DNA of 64,000 nucleotides from Phoenix dactylifera (GCF_009389715.1 NC_052405.1:8721194-8785193); one strand, 5' to 3'; shown: positions 48,901 to 62,580, counted from the first letter of the stretch. Numbers and translations are program-made. The notes: generated from the sequence alone by a model not told the origin.

Positions 48901-51900
48901 ACCTTTTCCCCTCGACTTATGAATGATATAATGGTAACAAGAAATAGCACTCATTGCTTGTATCAGTGACATGGTTTTGCCTCAGGTCTTTATGAACCAC
49001 ACCTCTCTTATATTGTTCACTGGTCTCACTCTTGTTTATGATTTTTGCTCTATGTTTATTAATGTGTCACCACCATTTGTACATATATAGACATTAAATT
49101 GTTTTATCGTGAAATACTGTTCTTGTGCTTTATAATTGTAAAATTCTTCAAAATCACGGCCTGAGCATATGTCAAAGTCAACTAAGCTAGTATTACTACA
49201 TTGATCTGTCATGACCTTTTCATTTTCACTTGCCTGTTAGCTCCAAATGTATGAAGTTTTAGTATGGAGGTGGCCATATGGTTCTGCTGGTATTCTACTG
49301 ACGTGATGATTGTTTGTATTTTTTCACCGTTACCTGCATCACTTTTATCTTGACAAACAGAAAGCGACTGCCATCAATGATTGAGCACTCTGGATGTCAT
49401 GAGATGGTTGTCACTTTTTCTACCATTTTTCTCTTGATGAGATTTAATCACTCCCTCTCTACATTGCTGAAATCATTCAACATATCAAAAGTCCCATATT
49501 ATGTAATTGTATCTTTTACTTTTCCTTGTACCTTGTGGACAACCAATTTTACATTGGGTAGGACATCTATAACATATTTATTGATTCAGGATGCAGGAGT
49601 ACATGCTTTATCAAATGTATGCCATGTTGACGTGGAGCGCATAAGTAAAAGAAAGCCTGGTGAAGTGGTTTGTAACTAGCACTCTTGAGTATGTAATTGT
49701 TAAGTTACCTAATGCAGTTTCTATGCTTCCAGTAAGAGTGACTTTTTTGTTTTTTAATTAATTTTTATGTTTATTTAATTTCTGCTATCAGTTAAGTATG
49801 TGAAGGAAAAGTATATGCAGAATGCTTAGATCCTCTCATTCGCAGTGATGCGGATTGCCTATTTGTCTTTTAATACATGGTAGGTGATAAGTTTGTTAGC
49901 AAAAGACTTATCGAAGATCAACAAAATATGTATGCAAGGTGTTCCTGAAAAGGAGAAAGTCATTCTTTTAGGATATATGTTTAAAGAATGATTCAATATG
50001 TTGAATAATTTCGAATCCTTGTGGCAACATGCATCTTAAAGAGCAACATTTGAGATATCACGGGGATTACGGATTTGGTGTATGACATGCTAGATAACCA
50101 GTCTTTGTTGTCCTGTTATATTTATCTAGTGATTGTTTAACAGTACCCAGTATCTAAGCCATCTTGGTGGGTGGACATAATAAGAGGAACCTATTTCTCT
50201 GTTTATCCTAGTCAAGAAAGAAGGTTAGAAAATTTGGGAGGAACTGAGAACCTGAGATGTTACATTATCTTAGCTGGTTTTGACTAACTGAGATAGGTCC
50301 TGTTTGGGGGAGCTGTTGGAAGTAGAGTTGTTGGAAGTAGAGCTGTCTGAAGTAGAGCTGTTATAAAAAGCTGTTTGCTGTTTGGTAACTACATTCGTAA
50401 AGTGCTGTGGTACTTTGTTTTGTGTTTGGTAAACAAACTAAGAAAGTACTTTTGTATGATAAAATTACCATAAAGGACATTTCATAGTATTATACAACAG
50501 AACATAATAAAATATAACATATATTAGTACATAAATATACGATATAGTATAATATTATTGTAATATAAAATAATATTATTATAATATAGCATAATAGTAA
50601 TATAATTATTAGAGTAAATTAATATTTGGTAATAGAACATAATATTAAATTATTTAACATAACATATTAATGTATTATGATATAATGTAATATATATTAT
50701 ATTTATAGTATAATACAATAATAAAGGTATAAAATATTATAATTATTAGTATAAATTAATTTTTCACAATCTAACATAATATTAAATTATTTAAAATAAC
50801 ATATTAATATATTATAATGTAATGTAATATAATATAATATTTATAGTATAATATAATAATAAAGATATAAAATATTATAATTATTAGTGTAAATAATTAA
50901 TAATGTTGAAATATATTTATTTATTATCTTATTTATTCATTTATTCATTCATTCATTCATTTATATAAATATTTATTTATTTATTTATTTTTTATTTTTT
51001 AAATTTTCTTTTCTTCTCTTTTTTTTCTTTCTTTTTCTTCTTTTTTTCCTTTTCTTTTTCTTTTCTTTTTTTTTTCTCTTCTTCTCCTTCCTTCCTCTCC
51101 CCTGTTCTTCTTTCTTCTCCTCCCACGCGGCCGGCGGCACCGGAAGGGGGCCAGGCCGCCGCGGCTGCGGGAGGGGGCCAGGTCGGGGCCGGCGGCGGCC
51201 GCGGCTGGCCTCGTGGGAAGTGCCCTCCTCCCGTGAGGCCGTCAGCGCCGGGCGGGCCGTGGCGGATGCGGGAGGGGGGCGGGTCGTGACTGCCGGCGGC
51301 CGCAGGAACCCCCTTCTTCTTCCTATTCTTCGGCCCCTCCCACCGTGGGACCTCCTTCTTCTTCGGCCCCTTCTTCTTCCTGTTCTTCGGCACCGCCCCT
51401 TTCTGGGACGGGTCGTCGCCGGCGGCGGCCGCGGAAAGGGGAAGACGACCTGTCTTCCTCTTCTTCGGCACCTCCCCACCATGGGGGCAGGGGAGAGGGA
51501 GGGGGTGCGACGGCGGGGCAGAGGGAGAGGGTGCAGCGGCAGGGGAGAGGGAGTGGGGTTGGGGGGGAGAGGAAGAGACGGTGAGAGAGAGGTTTTTGGG
51601 TGGAATTTTTTTTTTAAATGGGGGTATTTTGGTCAAAAATACAGCTTTCCGAAAAAGCTGAAAACAACATTTTTGAAAAGCTCCAAATTGGAGCTTCCCC
51701 CCAAAAGCTGTTTTCAGCTTCCCGCAAAAGCTGAAACAGCTTTTCGAAAAATTTACCAAACACTCTTTTTTAGCTAAAAGTACTTTTGGAGGGCCAGAAA
51801 GTGCTTTTTGGCCCTCCAAAAGCTCCCCCAAACAGGGCCATAATCAAAATATTATTTGGTATAATAAAACCCTGGATCAACTATTTTCTTAAATCATTTA

Positions 51901-54900
51901 GCTTAATACTTGATACATAAGGTACCGATTTAGGATTGAAAAAATGATAGATAGGAAATCTTGGCCAATATTATTGATATTGTCTTGGCTGATATCACAA
52001 GACATATTGGCTTATATTTCTGAGATAATTAGGGATGTGATTTTATAAGCCATGTTTTGGGTGCCTGATATTGATACAAATCAATATCTCGGCTGGATGA
52101 ATACTGTTGATTTCAGATGAACCTCATTACTCCTGCTGAGGTCTTTGCCTGTGTGTTCAGTAATAACAATTAGTCCATCTAAGTTAATTCCTTTGGCCCT
52201 TTTAAGTCAATATGTTTAATATGTTAAGCCACAAATTATGCTACTCCTATATTTTTATACGTATTTGCTTACTCTTCTTATTTTGTGCTTCCAGCCTTCC
52301 ACTGTGTACTATATCTTAAAATTCACTGCTTGCAACTCCTGCATTAGTCTCTGCTTATTATGCTCTCTTGTTATGCAACTGTGCACAACTCTGTTCTCAA
52401 TAACTCTAACAAAAGTAATGCTATATGCCTGCATGTTATCATTCTTTACAAATGCAGTTGCCACCTCATGAACCTGGAGTTGTTAGACGTGCTGTGAACC
52501 ATTTCTTACAGGTGTGTTTGTTTCTCATCCAACTTTGTGATCAATTTCCTTCAGGCCCATATTTTTCTCATCATAAACTGATTTAGGGCCATAGTGGATC
52601 TCATGGCAATTTACATCTATTATATTCTGGTATATACTTATACAATGAGAGATTGTAACTAATCTGTGGGTCCTATTTGTTTTTTTTTTTTTTGATAATT
52701 TTGCACTGATGATGTTCAGAACTAGATATAGTTTGTTCTCATATGTATGGGTTCACTGTGAAAACTCAAAGAACATTGTCCCAGAAGATTGATATTTACC
52801 ACTTGTTTTTTTGGGTATCTGGCAGAAGAATGAAGGTGATATAATGGTGATTGATGTTCGATGTGTCCCAGCAAATTTTCATGCTAGATTCAAGGCCCTA
52901 GAGCGCACGTAGGTGGCAAGGAAGCTTCTTTTTGTGCAAAGTTACAGTTTACATACTTTATAATAATATGCTTGTTTAAATGATTTCGTTTATATCCATG
53001 TATAAAGTAGGGAATTTTGAGATGTTTATATTCATAGCTATAAAGTAAGGATTTTTGGATATATCTGGAGTAAGCATCATTATCTAACCCAAAAGAAGGA
53101 GAAAAACTAAATACTTTGTGATCAAGACGAGAATATTTAAGATCAGAAGTGTTTGCCACTACACTGGAAATCTAATTATTAGCAACAAGCCCTTTCAACA
53201 AGTAAAAGCAATAATAGGGTCACATAAGACATTTTGACAGGCACTAGTAATGATGATTGGGTGTGATATATGAAGCTCATCTGTTGAAAAATTACTTATA
53301 CTTCTACCTTTTACTCAATGATTTTTTTTTTAAACATGTATTCCTGGAAATCTCATAGTTTTACATTAAAATATTGTTTTTATGTAAAATTTTTCATAGG
53401 TACCACTACCGCATACTCTATGGGCCAGAGCCCTTATCAACCTTTGACAAAGAGCGTGCCTGGCACGTTTCAGAGGAGCTAGATATACCTGCTATGAAGG
53501 TTCATTATTTGCTTTACTTTTACTCCCTAATTTCCTCTTCAATTATGGTTTTGTTTTATCTAACAAATGCTTTCCATGCAGAAAGCATGCAGCATACTTG
53601 TTGGTTGTCATGATTTCAGTTCATTTAGGGCTGCTGGCTGCCAGGTTAACTTTTGTTCCAAAGCTCTTGAGGAATGAGATTTCGTGTGAATTTGTAAACA
53701 TCATTTAGTAATTATTATCGAAAACTTGAAATATACTGGGAAGAAAGTAAGAAACTAGTGCCAGGCATTTCTGTGTTATTCATCTTTTAATTTGCTTTCC
53801 ATATAAATTGATGCTAACATTTGCAAGTTTAAACTGCTTCAACTCTCCCTTTGGCACTTTGCATTGAAATTTCTGAGGAAATAAAAAGTGTCATTTAACC
53901 TTAGCGAAAAATAAAAGATGAAAAAAAAGTGAAATAAATCAAGGAAAATAAATTAGAAATCATCTTAAAATAAAATCTTGCTTAAAACATCAGGGTGTAT
54001 TGTTTTAGTTGTTTGATAAAGGAGTAAAAAATCATTTTTCTAAAGTACGTCTAATATATGATTTTGCTGTTTGCTAAAATCTAAGATATGCCAATAAATG
54101 TGTCCATGAGATTTGAGCTCTAGAATGGCCAAACCTACACCAACTAATATACCTTTGTCTAAATCCTTTTGGAGTCTAATGTGATGATGCTTCCAGATCT
54201 TCTCAAAACTATCAAATTCTAATTTTATTTAATCTGGAGAAAATTATTCTGAAAAATTTAATCGAGAGAAGTGACTCCTAACATTGAAGAAAATGAACAA
54301 GTGGCAAAACATTAGAATGACTCCAAAACTGACCTCAATTTTGGGTTGGCTCTGGTTGAATCAAATGCTTCGGTTTCAATTCAGAGCTCCATACGAAACT
54401 TCAGACCATGGTTCTGATATGGAAATTTTGAAACTTATTGTTTCATACTGATGTGCTTTTTGGTTGGTAAATAAACTCCGTTTCACATATTGATTAGCTG
54501 CATGGATGTTATGGAATTTCTTGTTTTACCCTGATATTCTTAGAGGTTGATAAATAGACTTCTTATGAGTTAGATTATACCCTTTTTAATTGTTGATTAT
54601 AGTATTTAAGATGGAAAGGAACAGTTATCTATATATGCCCCTTTTTGACATACAAAATGCCTATTTGATAGCATATTTGCTGCCCTTTTTCAAGTTTCGG
54701 GTAATCAGAGTTGGTTTCAGCATAGTTTGAAGTTCAGAACATCATAATTTAGGGAAAAAATTGTATATGAAATTTTAATTAATCTTGGTCTTCTATTTGA
54801 GCATTACCCTCTAGCAAGAAATCACAATAATAGTCAAAATAGTATCAAGAAACTGGTGAGCTTAGATGTTTTCCTTGACTGAATTGACTGCTTTCAGTGG

Positions 54901-57900
54901 TTCACAAGTAATAATTAGTAGGGATTACACTGCATATTCTTTTAACTTATGTGTTCCTAAAGTTTCAGTATGACGGAAATTTTATTCTTAATTTGTTGTG
55001 TTACTTTCTTTATGTCTATATATTGGCCACTAATTGAATGTTTGCATGGGAACATAGATTTCAGTAAAACCCTAAATTTCTTTCCTTGAAATAGTGTTCT
55101 TGTAATGATGGATTCTCGAATGGTCTGTTGATTCCTTTCTCTAAATTCTTGCTAAGAATATGATCATATGTTTTTCTGTTATGAACTTAATTAGTTCACT
55201 TACTGATGCACAGGCAAACTCTCCTATTAGAACCCTAGATGAACTTAATGTTACTGAAGTTTTTCCATCTCTTTACTTCCCATCAATTTCGGAGAGAACA
55301 GAGATGGAATCCTTGAATGGGCATCATTCTAATACATCAGAACTGGAATCATTCACAGAATGTTCTAATGTCTCTCATATGAGTGTCGGGAAGTGCAATG
55401 CTGAAACTGGTCAAGAGTTTGGCCAAAGATCAAGGCATCGTTGCTATGTTATAACAGCACGAGCACGCTCTTTTCTCTACCACCAGGTTCACTATCTATA
55501 CACGCTCTTTTATTCAACATCAATGAATTGATTTGCTTGTCCTTCCCTCTCATAGGAAAATAAACATATACTAGTTGTTCGTATGTTACTTCTGAAGAAA
55601 AGTTTTTGTTATTCTGTTTTTCTGATCTACAGCATCCTAATGTTTTTTTAACTCTAAGATGATCATTAAGAAGATAAAATATCTCATTATGTCATAATTA
55701 TCTTAAACACTGCATGTGTTTTCTAAATATATGAAGGAATTAATATTATTGTCTTCCCTCATCAAAGATACGGCATTAAAAGAGCAACACTAGTTGCAAG
55801 GTTTTAAATCCCATGGGTTGGGGCCGTCCTGGTTTTCTTGTGGACAGGATGTGCTGCCATCCCACCCCATCCTGACACATCGGAGAGGAATGCCCTAGGA
55901 CACGCCGACAGGGATGCTGGGATGGTCCCATCTTGATACTTGGGATGGTACGCTGTCTCGCCATCCTGTGGGACATCCGATAGGGATTTGAAACCATGAC
56001 TAGTAGTGAAACTTGTAAAACCCGAACAGGAATCCTTAGTAGCTTGAATTTTCTTTTGGGGTGCCTCATTTCTTTGAATATTTCTTTGAATATCTTGCTT
56101 ATGCCTATACCTACTTTTAGATGCTTCATCCTACTCTTCAATCCAGTAGTCGATTAAAACAGATGTTTTATACTACATATGACCTTATACATATGTTTTG
56201 TGTGTGTATTTGCCTGCTATGTTACAGTAATATATGTAGTGAATCATATTATTTAAAAGAGCATTATAAGCGGTTGCCTTTTGATTTTCAATAATTTAGT
56301 TTAACAGTAGGCTTATTTAAAATTATAAGCATGCTGCTTTCCTGTTTGGTAATAAAAATCTTATGCAAAATATCCAAAAGAATAGTCTGAGATTCACACC
56401 TTTTCCCCACATAACTGAGCATTCCAAGTCTGCTAACTTTACTAATTAGAAACATAGTTTTGATATTATGTAACAGATATGGGAGGTGAAAAATGAGGGG
56501 AAAGGGAATGCTTGAAATTGTTGATGCCTTTGACATTTACATTTGACATTGTATTGAAGCCAATGTAGTCTGCTGTTATGGCAGAATATTTCTAAGCAAC
56601 TCCTCTTTTTCTTGTTAAATCATGCAATAAGTGACGGGTATTTTATTTTTTCCCCCTTTTGAAAAAAATGAAGTGCGTAACATAAAATTTTGTGGCATAT
56701 AAAATTTTGAACTGTAAATCTTTTTTTTAAGAAAATCCCTTCAGTTTTCACTATTCTTAAAACTAGAACATTAGCTTCACTTGGAAGTTGACTTGAAAGG
56801 TGCTGTTTAATCCTAGAAGGTGCATCTTTTTTGTGTGTGGGTACCTAATCAACTCCCTGTGGAATCTATTGTACAATAAAGTGAGTTGCATAATGATGGC
56901 ATCTTATTCAAGATTTGGGTTAATACTGGAAGATATGCCACATTCCAGATGTTCAACTTCTCCTCCTCCTATTCTGCTTCATTCCTGGAAATCTTTCTGC
57001 TGAGGAAGATGTTACCTAGCTAATGCTCTTAGAGAATGATGATCATCCCAATTGAGAGAGAGAGGTCATAAAATTTGGTTGAGAGTAGATGGAGGATGCT
57101 GCTGCTTTTGCTGTTTTGTTTTGCTCTGCTGGAAGGATGAAGGTCAGAATGATGGTGATGTGGAAAATAGCCATTGTCTTGCCTGTGTTAAATCTGCAGC
57201 CTTAGCCCACACAAAAGGATTCCAATTGTCCAAGTCATGGTAAAAACATCCTCAAGACTAGTATCAACATAAGCAATACTTAAATAATCAACAAATGTTA
57301 TGTACAGTGCCTGATCCGAAGGCTTCACAATATGGATTTTTAAGTACTAAGATCACCATGATAACTCGTTGCCTCTTGACATGCAACTCAAGCTCCTGGT
57401 TGCTGCCGATTATTCATTGAATACATGATAAATATTGCCCTCAATCTGCATTGTGGATCCTTATTGTGCTTAGTTACATTCAGGGCTTATTTTCAGTGAG
57501 GTCCTCTCTATACACCGGAGCCTATTCTTTTATTCTATCAAATGTTGTCGTTAACTTGTATGGTTCACACTTTTTGGCTCTACTCATCAATTATACAGTA
57601 ATAGATTTTTTCACAATAAGAGTTATCCATATAGTGACGATATTTAATTATGAAAGTTGGCTAGGTAGCTGACCCTGTTAGTCCGTTCTTTCAAGAATAG
57701 GAGTTTCGCCTTGCCCCTTGAGTTCTCTCCTTTATCAGTTGTTGATGGAAGCTCCCCCCCTCTTTGGGGCCTGGAGCCTTGCCCACCCGAATGTGAAGGA
57801 CATTTTTCTTTAGGACTAGGAGGATCTTCTTTCATTTTTTCTGCAAAGTAAAGAATCTTAGAGTCTATTGATATCGGAGAACTCGGGCATATATACTGTT

Positions 57901-58374
57901 TACCCGCAGATAATTTTCACTTATAAAAAGAAGTTGGACAACAAAATGAGATTTGCCCAAGTTGTAGGCAATATGCTATGTCAATAGTGCTGCATACTTA
58001 TTTTTAACTTAAAGATGATTTAATATCAATTTAGAAAGTTGCCTATTTGACCTTTAGAATGGTAGCCTGAGGTTTTGAAGTCTGCACTGAAAGTTCTTAA
58101 TTTCTGCAGGTCAGACTAATGGTTGGTGCCCTAAAATCTGTTGGGACTGGAGACTTAACATTTAGTGATGGTCTGTTTTCACTCTTATGCTTTCTCTTAT
58201 TTATTGCTAATAATATTATCTTAAAATGATTATATCAAATTTAAATGTTGTTATTAATATGATGCAGTCGAAAGAATTCTGAATGCAAAGACGATCACTG
58301 CTGCAAGTCCTATGGCTCCTGCTTGTGGTCTCTACCTTGGCAATGTGAAATATGATTTTCATGAATTTTCTTAG
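45948..58374 (+). CDS. tRNA pseudouridine synthase, TruA family
   Basis: Isomerises uridine to pseudouridine in tRNA or other RNA. Ten exons: 45948-46244, 47690-47746, 49590-49667, 52458-52511, 52826-52908, 53400-53499, 53582-53644, 55214-55486, 58110-58170, 58268-58374. They join in frame for 390 residues. The TruA active-site motif SSRTDAGVHALS spans the exon 2/3 junction; the catalytic aspartate is residue 119. Other family blocks are HVDVERISKRKPGEV, NFHARFKALERTYHYRI, FRAAGCQ and RARSFLYHQVRLMVGALKSV (about 326-345). Residues 1-60 are a charged low-complexity head (SKPSKLSRS). An in-frame ATG at 45876 would add 24 residues rich in His/Arg, perhaps a targeting extension. ATGCGGCGATGA at 45940-45951 is a three-codon uORF overlapping the 45948 start. 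The last exon ends VKYDFHEFS, typical of plant members. Confidence 0.92.
50293..51842. mobile_element. Non-autonomous TIR transposon in pseudouridine synthase intron 3
   Basis: Element 50296-51839 (1,544 bp) has near-perfect 19-bp ends: GGTCCTGTTTGGGGGAGCT on the left and its complement, differing at one base, on the right. ATA flanks both sides (50293-50295, 51840-51842), which would be a 3-bp target duplication. The GGSCCTGTTTGG end fits PIF/Harbinger-like elements. Both subterminal regions are crowded with AGCTG/AGCTT words. The interior is a mosaic: AT-rich (50460-50990), pyrimidine-rich (51000-51120), then very GC-rich (51120-51600). The long minus-strand frame through it (50992-51831) is low-complexity Lys/Pro/Arg and not a transposase, so the element needs one from elsewhere. 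Confidence 0.82.
50611..50895. repeat. 137-bp tandem duplication in the AT-rich part of the TIR element
   Basis: ACATAATATTAAATTATTTA occurs at 50637 and again at 50774. The following sequence matches through AAAATATTATAATTATTAGT in both, giving two units with about 137-bp spacing. It lies wholly inside the transposon. Confidence 0.75.
55789..56006. mobile_element. hAT-type MITE, copy 2, in pseudouridine synthase intron 8
   Basis: Body 55797-55998 (202 bp) starts CAAGGTTTTAAATCCC and ends GGGATTTGAAACCATG, an inverted pair. Flanks ACTAGTTG and ACTAGTAG match at seven of eight bases. It is clearly the same family and orientation as the element at 22239-22453, though the inside has diverged. 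Confidence 0.85.
57660..57840. other. Compositionally distinct patch in intron 8
   Basis: About 180 bp of near-even base composition within AT-rich intron. It resembles plant organellar intergenic DNA in texture, with words such as GGAGTTTCGCCTTGCCCC. No gene is recognisable; the organellar origin is a guess. Confidence 0.25.
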
Positions 58375-61300
58375 ATGAAATTATTCTATCGGACACTGTA
58401 ATTGGAGTTGCTGCAAAGTTCAATATGCCTTACTGTACAAGTCTAAGGTAATTTCCAACTCAGTTATTATCTCATTATGGAAAATGAGCTGCAAAATTCT
58501 TGGCCATACTTTCATAGAAAAGGAAGTTTTTGCAAGTATGGGGCTCTTTTTTGGAAAATTATTATTTGGTCATGAGATTTTGTGATGCTAACCATTTATT
58601 TAATACTCTATCTTCTTTAGTAGCTATCTGTGGAGTAAACTGACAATGGCTTTTTTGTGATGTTTGTTTCTATGTTGACCTCAATAACTAGCACACTAGA
58701 ACAATGTGCGAGTTCGATTATGTAGGTGCTCTTCCATTAAATTTTATTGCTTTCTAGTGGGAATTGGGGTCATTGTTCATGTCAACAGTAGGCATTACAT
58801 GATTATATTGATGTTAAAAGAACTAACTGGAAAAAAAATAGGACAGCTGCGGGAGCTGTTTATTTTTAATGATAAGGCCTTTTGCTGTATGATGATTCAT
58901 CCAACCAATAAGCTGAATTATGAAGAAAGCATGTGTACTGTTAATAAAAACACTCGACTAAAGTTTTCAGACTAGATTGAGGAGCTTGTTTGATGTTATC
59001 AATTGAGCAACAAAACATTACCTGTAACAATCAACTTCTAGCATTAGTTTTATATAACAATTAGTTTTTTCTATTGACATCCCATTAGCATATGTGGGAT
59101 CTATTCTGAATGTATCTGCCGAATATTTTCTTAGATCTAGCCCTCCACAATCCACACCTTGAACTCAAAGGCAAGCCCTATTTCACTGTATCTGGGAGTT
59201 ATTGTGCACTGTCCAAGAATCGCAATGTCTTCTTCAGTTATGATCTGTTTTTGACAACTCTTTCTTTTCTTCTCTCTTTATTTTTTGGTTAGAGATAATC
59301 ATCTGTGGGTTGTTGCTTCTGATTCTTTTCATTTCATTTGGCCCAGTCTATGTTCTGCATATGTTCATGCTAGAATTCCTCTCATATGCTAAGGAACATA
59401 GACCCATTTCAGTGTGCTACTTTTGATCCATGCACCATCATTGAACATTCATTGGCTTTTTATTTACACAATCAGTTTCCTGGTCTCTTTCCTTGTTAGT
59501 TACAATGAGAAACTATGGAGAATTACTATGATGTATGTTGTGGCTGTAGGCTTCGGCTGAAAGTTTCTTTCCTATTTAGTCTTCAAAATTTCGTCCCATT
59601 TACCGTATTCCATTTTGCTTGGTGATCGGGTATTCTATGTGTTGTTCACCTGTAACACTGCAGTAATTTAATACCCACGACTCGACTTGAAGAGTCCAGC
59701 TTGAATTAAAGACATTTATTTCATGAGGAATTTCTTTACGGGCGAGTGGATCTGTCCAGTCATCTAGCCTTGTCTTAAAGGCTAGTCGAACCCACCTCCT
59801 AAATACCTTTTTGCCTTCGATGCTCTTGATAATGAAGGATTCCACTCTGCATGGCATCTTAAATTTTTGTAAATAATCTTACTCTATATCAAGTCCTGTA
59901 ACTGAAATAATGCTTGTTGGCAGAAACTCTCTCCCCTTCGTTTTATAACCCATGTCCAATTTTATGCATACATCTTTTTTGGTTCAACAGCATGGACTTT
60001 TAGTTATTTTTTTCCCGTTCTATAAATTTATTCAGAACTCAATTTTATGAAACCATGTGTCTTTGCTACAGGTGGATATGCACTACAGAATCGGGGCTTT
60101 TCTTCTGGAATGATGGTGATTCCCTTCGCCTCAAGTTATTTAAAGCAGGTACTTAGTTTTCCTCCATTATTCTGGATGCTTCTTGGTGGGTCATCAAATG
60201 GCAACCAATGCATGCCACGGCGCTGCTTAAGCTTGCAATCAACTGCTCAAAGTGGTGTAGAATCCATGTACACTGAATCGCAAATGATCATTTGCTAGGC
60301 TTTCGTAATGAGAGTCAGCATGAAGCCGAATCCATGTGTGCTTGTGGAATTCTTGGAGTACATCTCAAGTAGCATCTCAAGTAGCACTGCGCCTAACTAG
60401 AAGATGCTCTCTGTTCCCTACATAATTTATGACCATGAGTATATTCTCTTCAATAGAAATTTGAAGGTATGCATACCTCAACGAAAATAAACAATTTCAT
60501 ATTAACTATAAAATAGAACAAGAAGTTATAAGTCCTACTCCTTATGCATGACTGCAGGACAGAACTATTGTCAGATTGTTTTGCCCATGCTTTTAAGTCT
60601 CGGCTACTATTTTGGATTCTTATCCATCTAAGTAGGAATTTGTTCACGACTCGTTTGCATTGGACTTACTGGCCTTTTAAGCTGTCTTCCACAATTCCCT
60701 CGGCCGGTGGATCACCCAACCCTCCGGACATATGGTGTTGAAGAACTCCTTTTTCTCATTCATAACGTTCATAACTTTGATTCTTTTTTCTCTCGCAAAA
60801 TTCCATATGTTGAGGTATAATCCCCTTGTAAGGAAAGAAAGAAAAAGTTGGCCATCGAAAAAGGCGACATAAGGCTGCCATGAAAAGAGCGCACAAGAGA
60901 GAAGAACCCCATGAAAGAAAGGAAGGAGGTGACTCGAAGTCAAGGATGGCATCAGAAACCCACCATTTTCCCGATAGCTAGAGTAGTGCACCTGGAAAGG
61001 GACACCGCACGAGCTTAAAGCGCAAAACCCTGTTTCTTTATGGCAGTGTAGATTGATTGATATGATGGCTCTATTGCTGGCTAGCATGGCTCTTTCCTGT
61101 CCTGTACGTGCTCTCATTCGTTTGGTGAATGTGGGTCTGGTGCTAAAGGCCTCAATTCATCTTTCCTTTGGATCTGGCACGGTTTCTAGCTCTGGAACGG
61201 GTTCTGGACTTCTTCCAAGGTGGTGGTGGTATGTTTCCTCCGTTTGTCGAAGCACTAGACTCTACACTATGTGCCTCATGCGGTCATGCACGTAGCCAAT

Positions 61301-61379
61301 CACAACCGACGTGAATGCTTAATGAATGGATCCCATAAAAATGAGCGGATGTGATTGGTTGTATGCATGGTGCGAGGTT
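58375..61379. other. Region downstream of the pseudouridine synthase gene
   Basis: Contains the 3' UTR of the gene just above, and otherwise AT-rich DNA. Short open frames at 58706-58975, 60047-60298 and 60677-61117 do not match proteins I know. An acceptor-like CTACAG at 60072 could mark a spliced 3' UTR, unsupported otherwise. Confidence 0.45.
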
Positions 61380-62580
61380 ATAATTGTGACGATGGTGCCT
61401 GTTGGGTTTGAAATTTGGCATGAGGGTGACCACGCCGGAGGAAGCTGAGAAGACGCCGGTCGGGACGGAGAAAGAGGGCCACCTCCTCCTGCGCTCCGGG
61501 GTACCTGCACAAAATTTTGACTAGAGATCCCGACGAAGGCCCGTTGATGGTTAAGTTAGAGTTGATTCAGAGTTTTTGGCCAAAAGTCCTCCGAGTACTT
61601 TTTTATGGCCTCTTTTATAGTCCTCACAAGAGTGTCCAGGTGGCGGAGGGTATTGTCTATGCTCATCATGGGAGGAGATGGTCTTGGCCAAGTGGTGTGT
61701 GGCCAAGGCTTGCTTGAGACACACGGTTTGGGCAATCCTTGTGCACGGCATGGTGTTGGCGGGTGTGACAGGGTATGGCCCTTGGCAGCAAGGCATGGTC
61801 CTTGGTTGACATGTCATGGCGTGGCAAGCAAGCAAAGCACGGCGCGGTGAGGTTGCTGTAGGCCATGGCTGCGGCATAGTTCGTGAAAAGGGGCTGGCTA
61901 GCCTGGAATGTTCAGTCATATGTGCGGGCGTGGCGTGCGCATGAGTGCGGCTGCGGGCGAGGTCAGACAGGTTTGGAGGCCGTAGCATGTGTTTGGCGAG
62001 GTCGGCTCGGCCTTTGGTGGGGGCTGAGGTCGGCCTAGCCTCTCACTGAGGCCAGTTTGGCCTTCGGCAGGTCCGAGGTCGGCCTGGCTCTTAGCGGGAC
62101 CGAGGTCTGCTCAGCTCTGAGATTTGCTCGACAGGAATTGGATGGTTCTACGCTAGGGCAGCACGACCCATTTTGCCTCCCATCAGTGCCGGATGCCCTG
62201 AGAAGAGTTATAAATTGGACCCGAAGTTTTGATTGATTCGGACGGGATGGTGCGAAAGAAAATTATGGGAAGTCGATGAGGTCTGAAAGGAAGCTTAATG
62301 GAGGGGGAGGGGTTGGATGGAAATGACCGAGCCAGTGGTACTAGGGAGCTCAACCTCAGCTTGGAAGCTAAATGAGCCGCTTGAGCTTGGCACGGACCCA
62401 AGCCAAGCTCGTTCAATCTCGGCTCGGCCATGCCTTGAGCCCAGCTTTAGTCGAGACAAGCCAAGCTATTATTTTTCCACTACATCTGAGCAACGCGGCT
62501 ATTCATTCCGGCTGGTTCAAGAAATGAGTTCTAAGATGTGTTTGAGCTCGGATCGGGGCTAAGATGAGCTCTAAGCGATG
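61380..62580. mobile_element. Possible degraded LTR-retroelement sequence
   Basis: A GC-rich block unlike its surroundings. The segment 61420-61560 (GCGCTCCGGGGTACCTGCA, then GATCCCGACGAAGGCCCG and TTAAGTTAGAG) is of a kind I associate with long terminal repeats of monocot Ty3/gypsy elements. At 61985-62130, GAGGTCGGC recurs in irregular tandem (four GAGGTC units). No terminal TG/CA pair, primer site or pol sequence was identified, so this is tentative. Confidence 0.35.

Noticed and set aside
50992-51831. A 279-codon minus-strand frame
   Set aside because: Its Lys/Pro/Arg low complexity follows from the pyrimidine- and GC-rich tracts of the TIR element; it shows no transposase motif.
50293-51842. 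hAT assignment for the large TIR element
   Set aside because: No 8-bp flanking duplication could be found; only ATA repeats on both sides, and the ends start GG rather than CA.
61551-61988. A 145-codon minus-strand frame
   Set aside because: GC-rich repetitive DNA with other frames open in parallel; no domain is visible.
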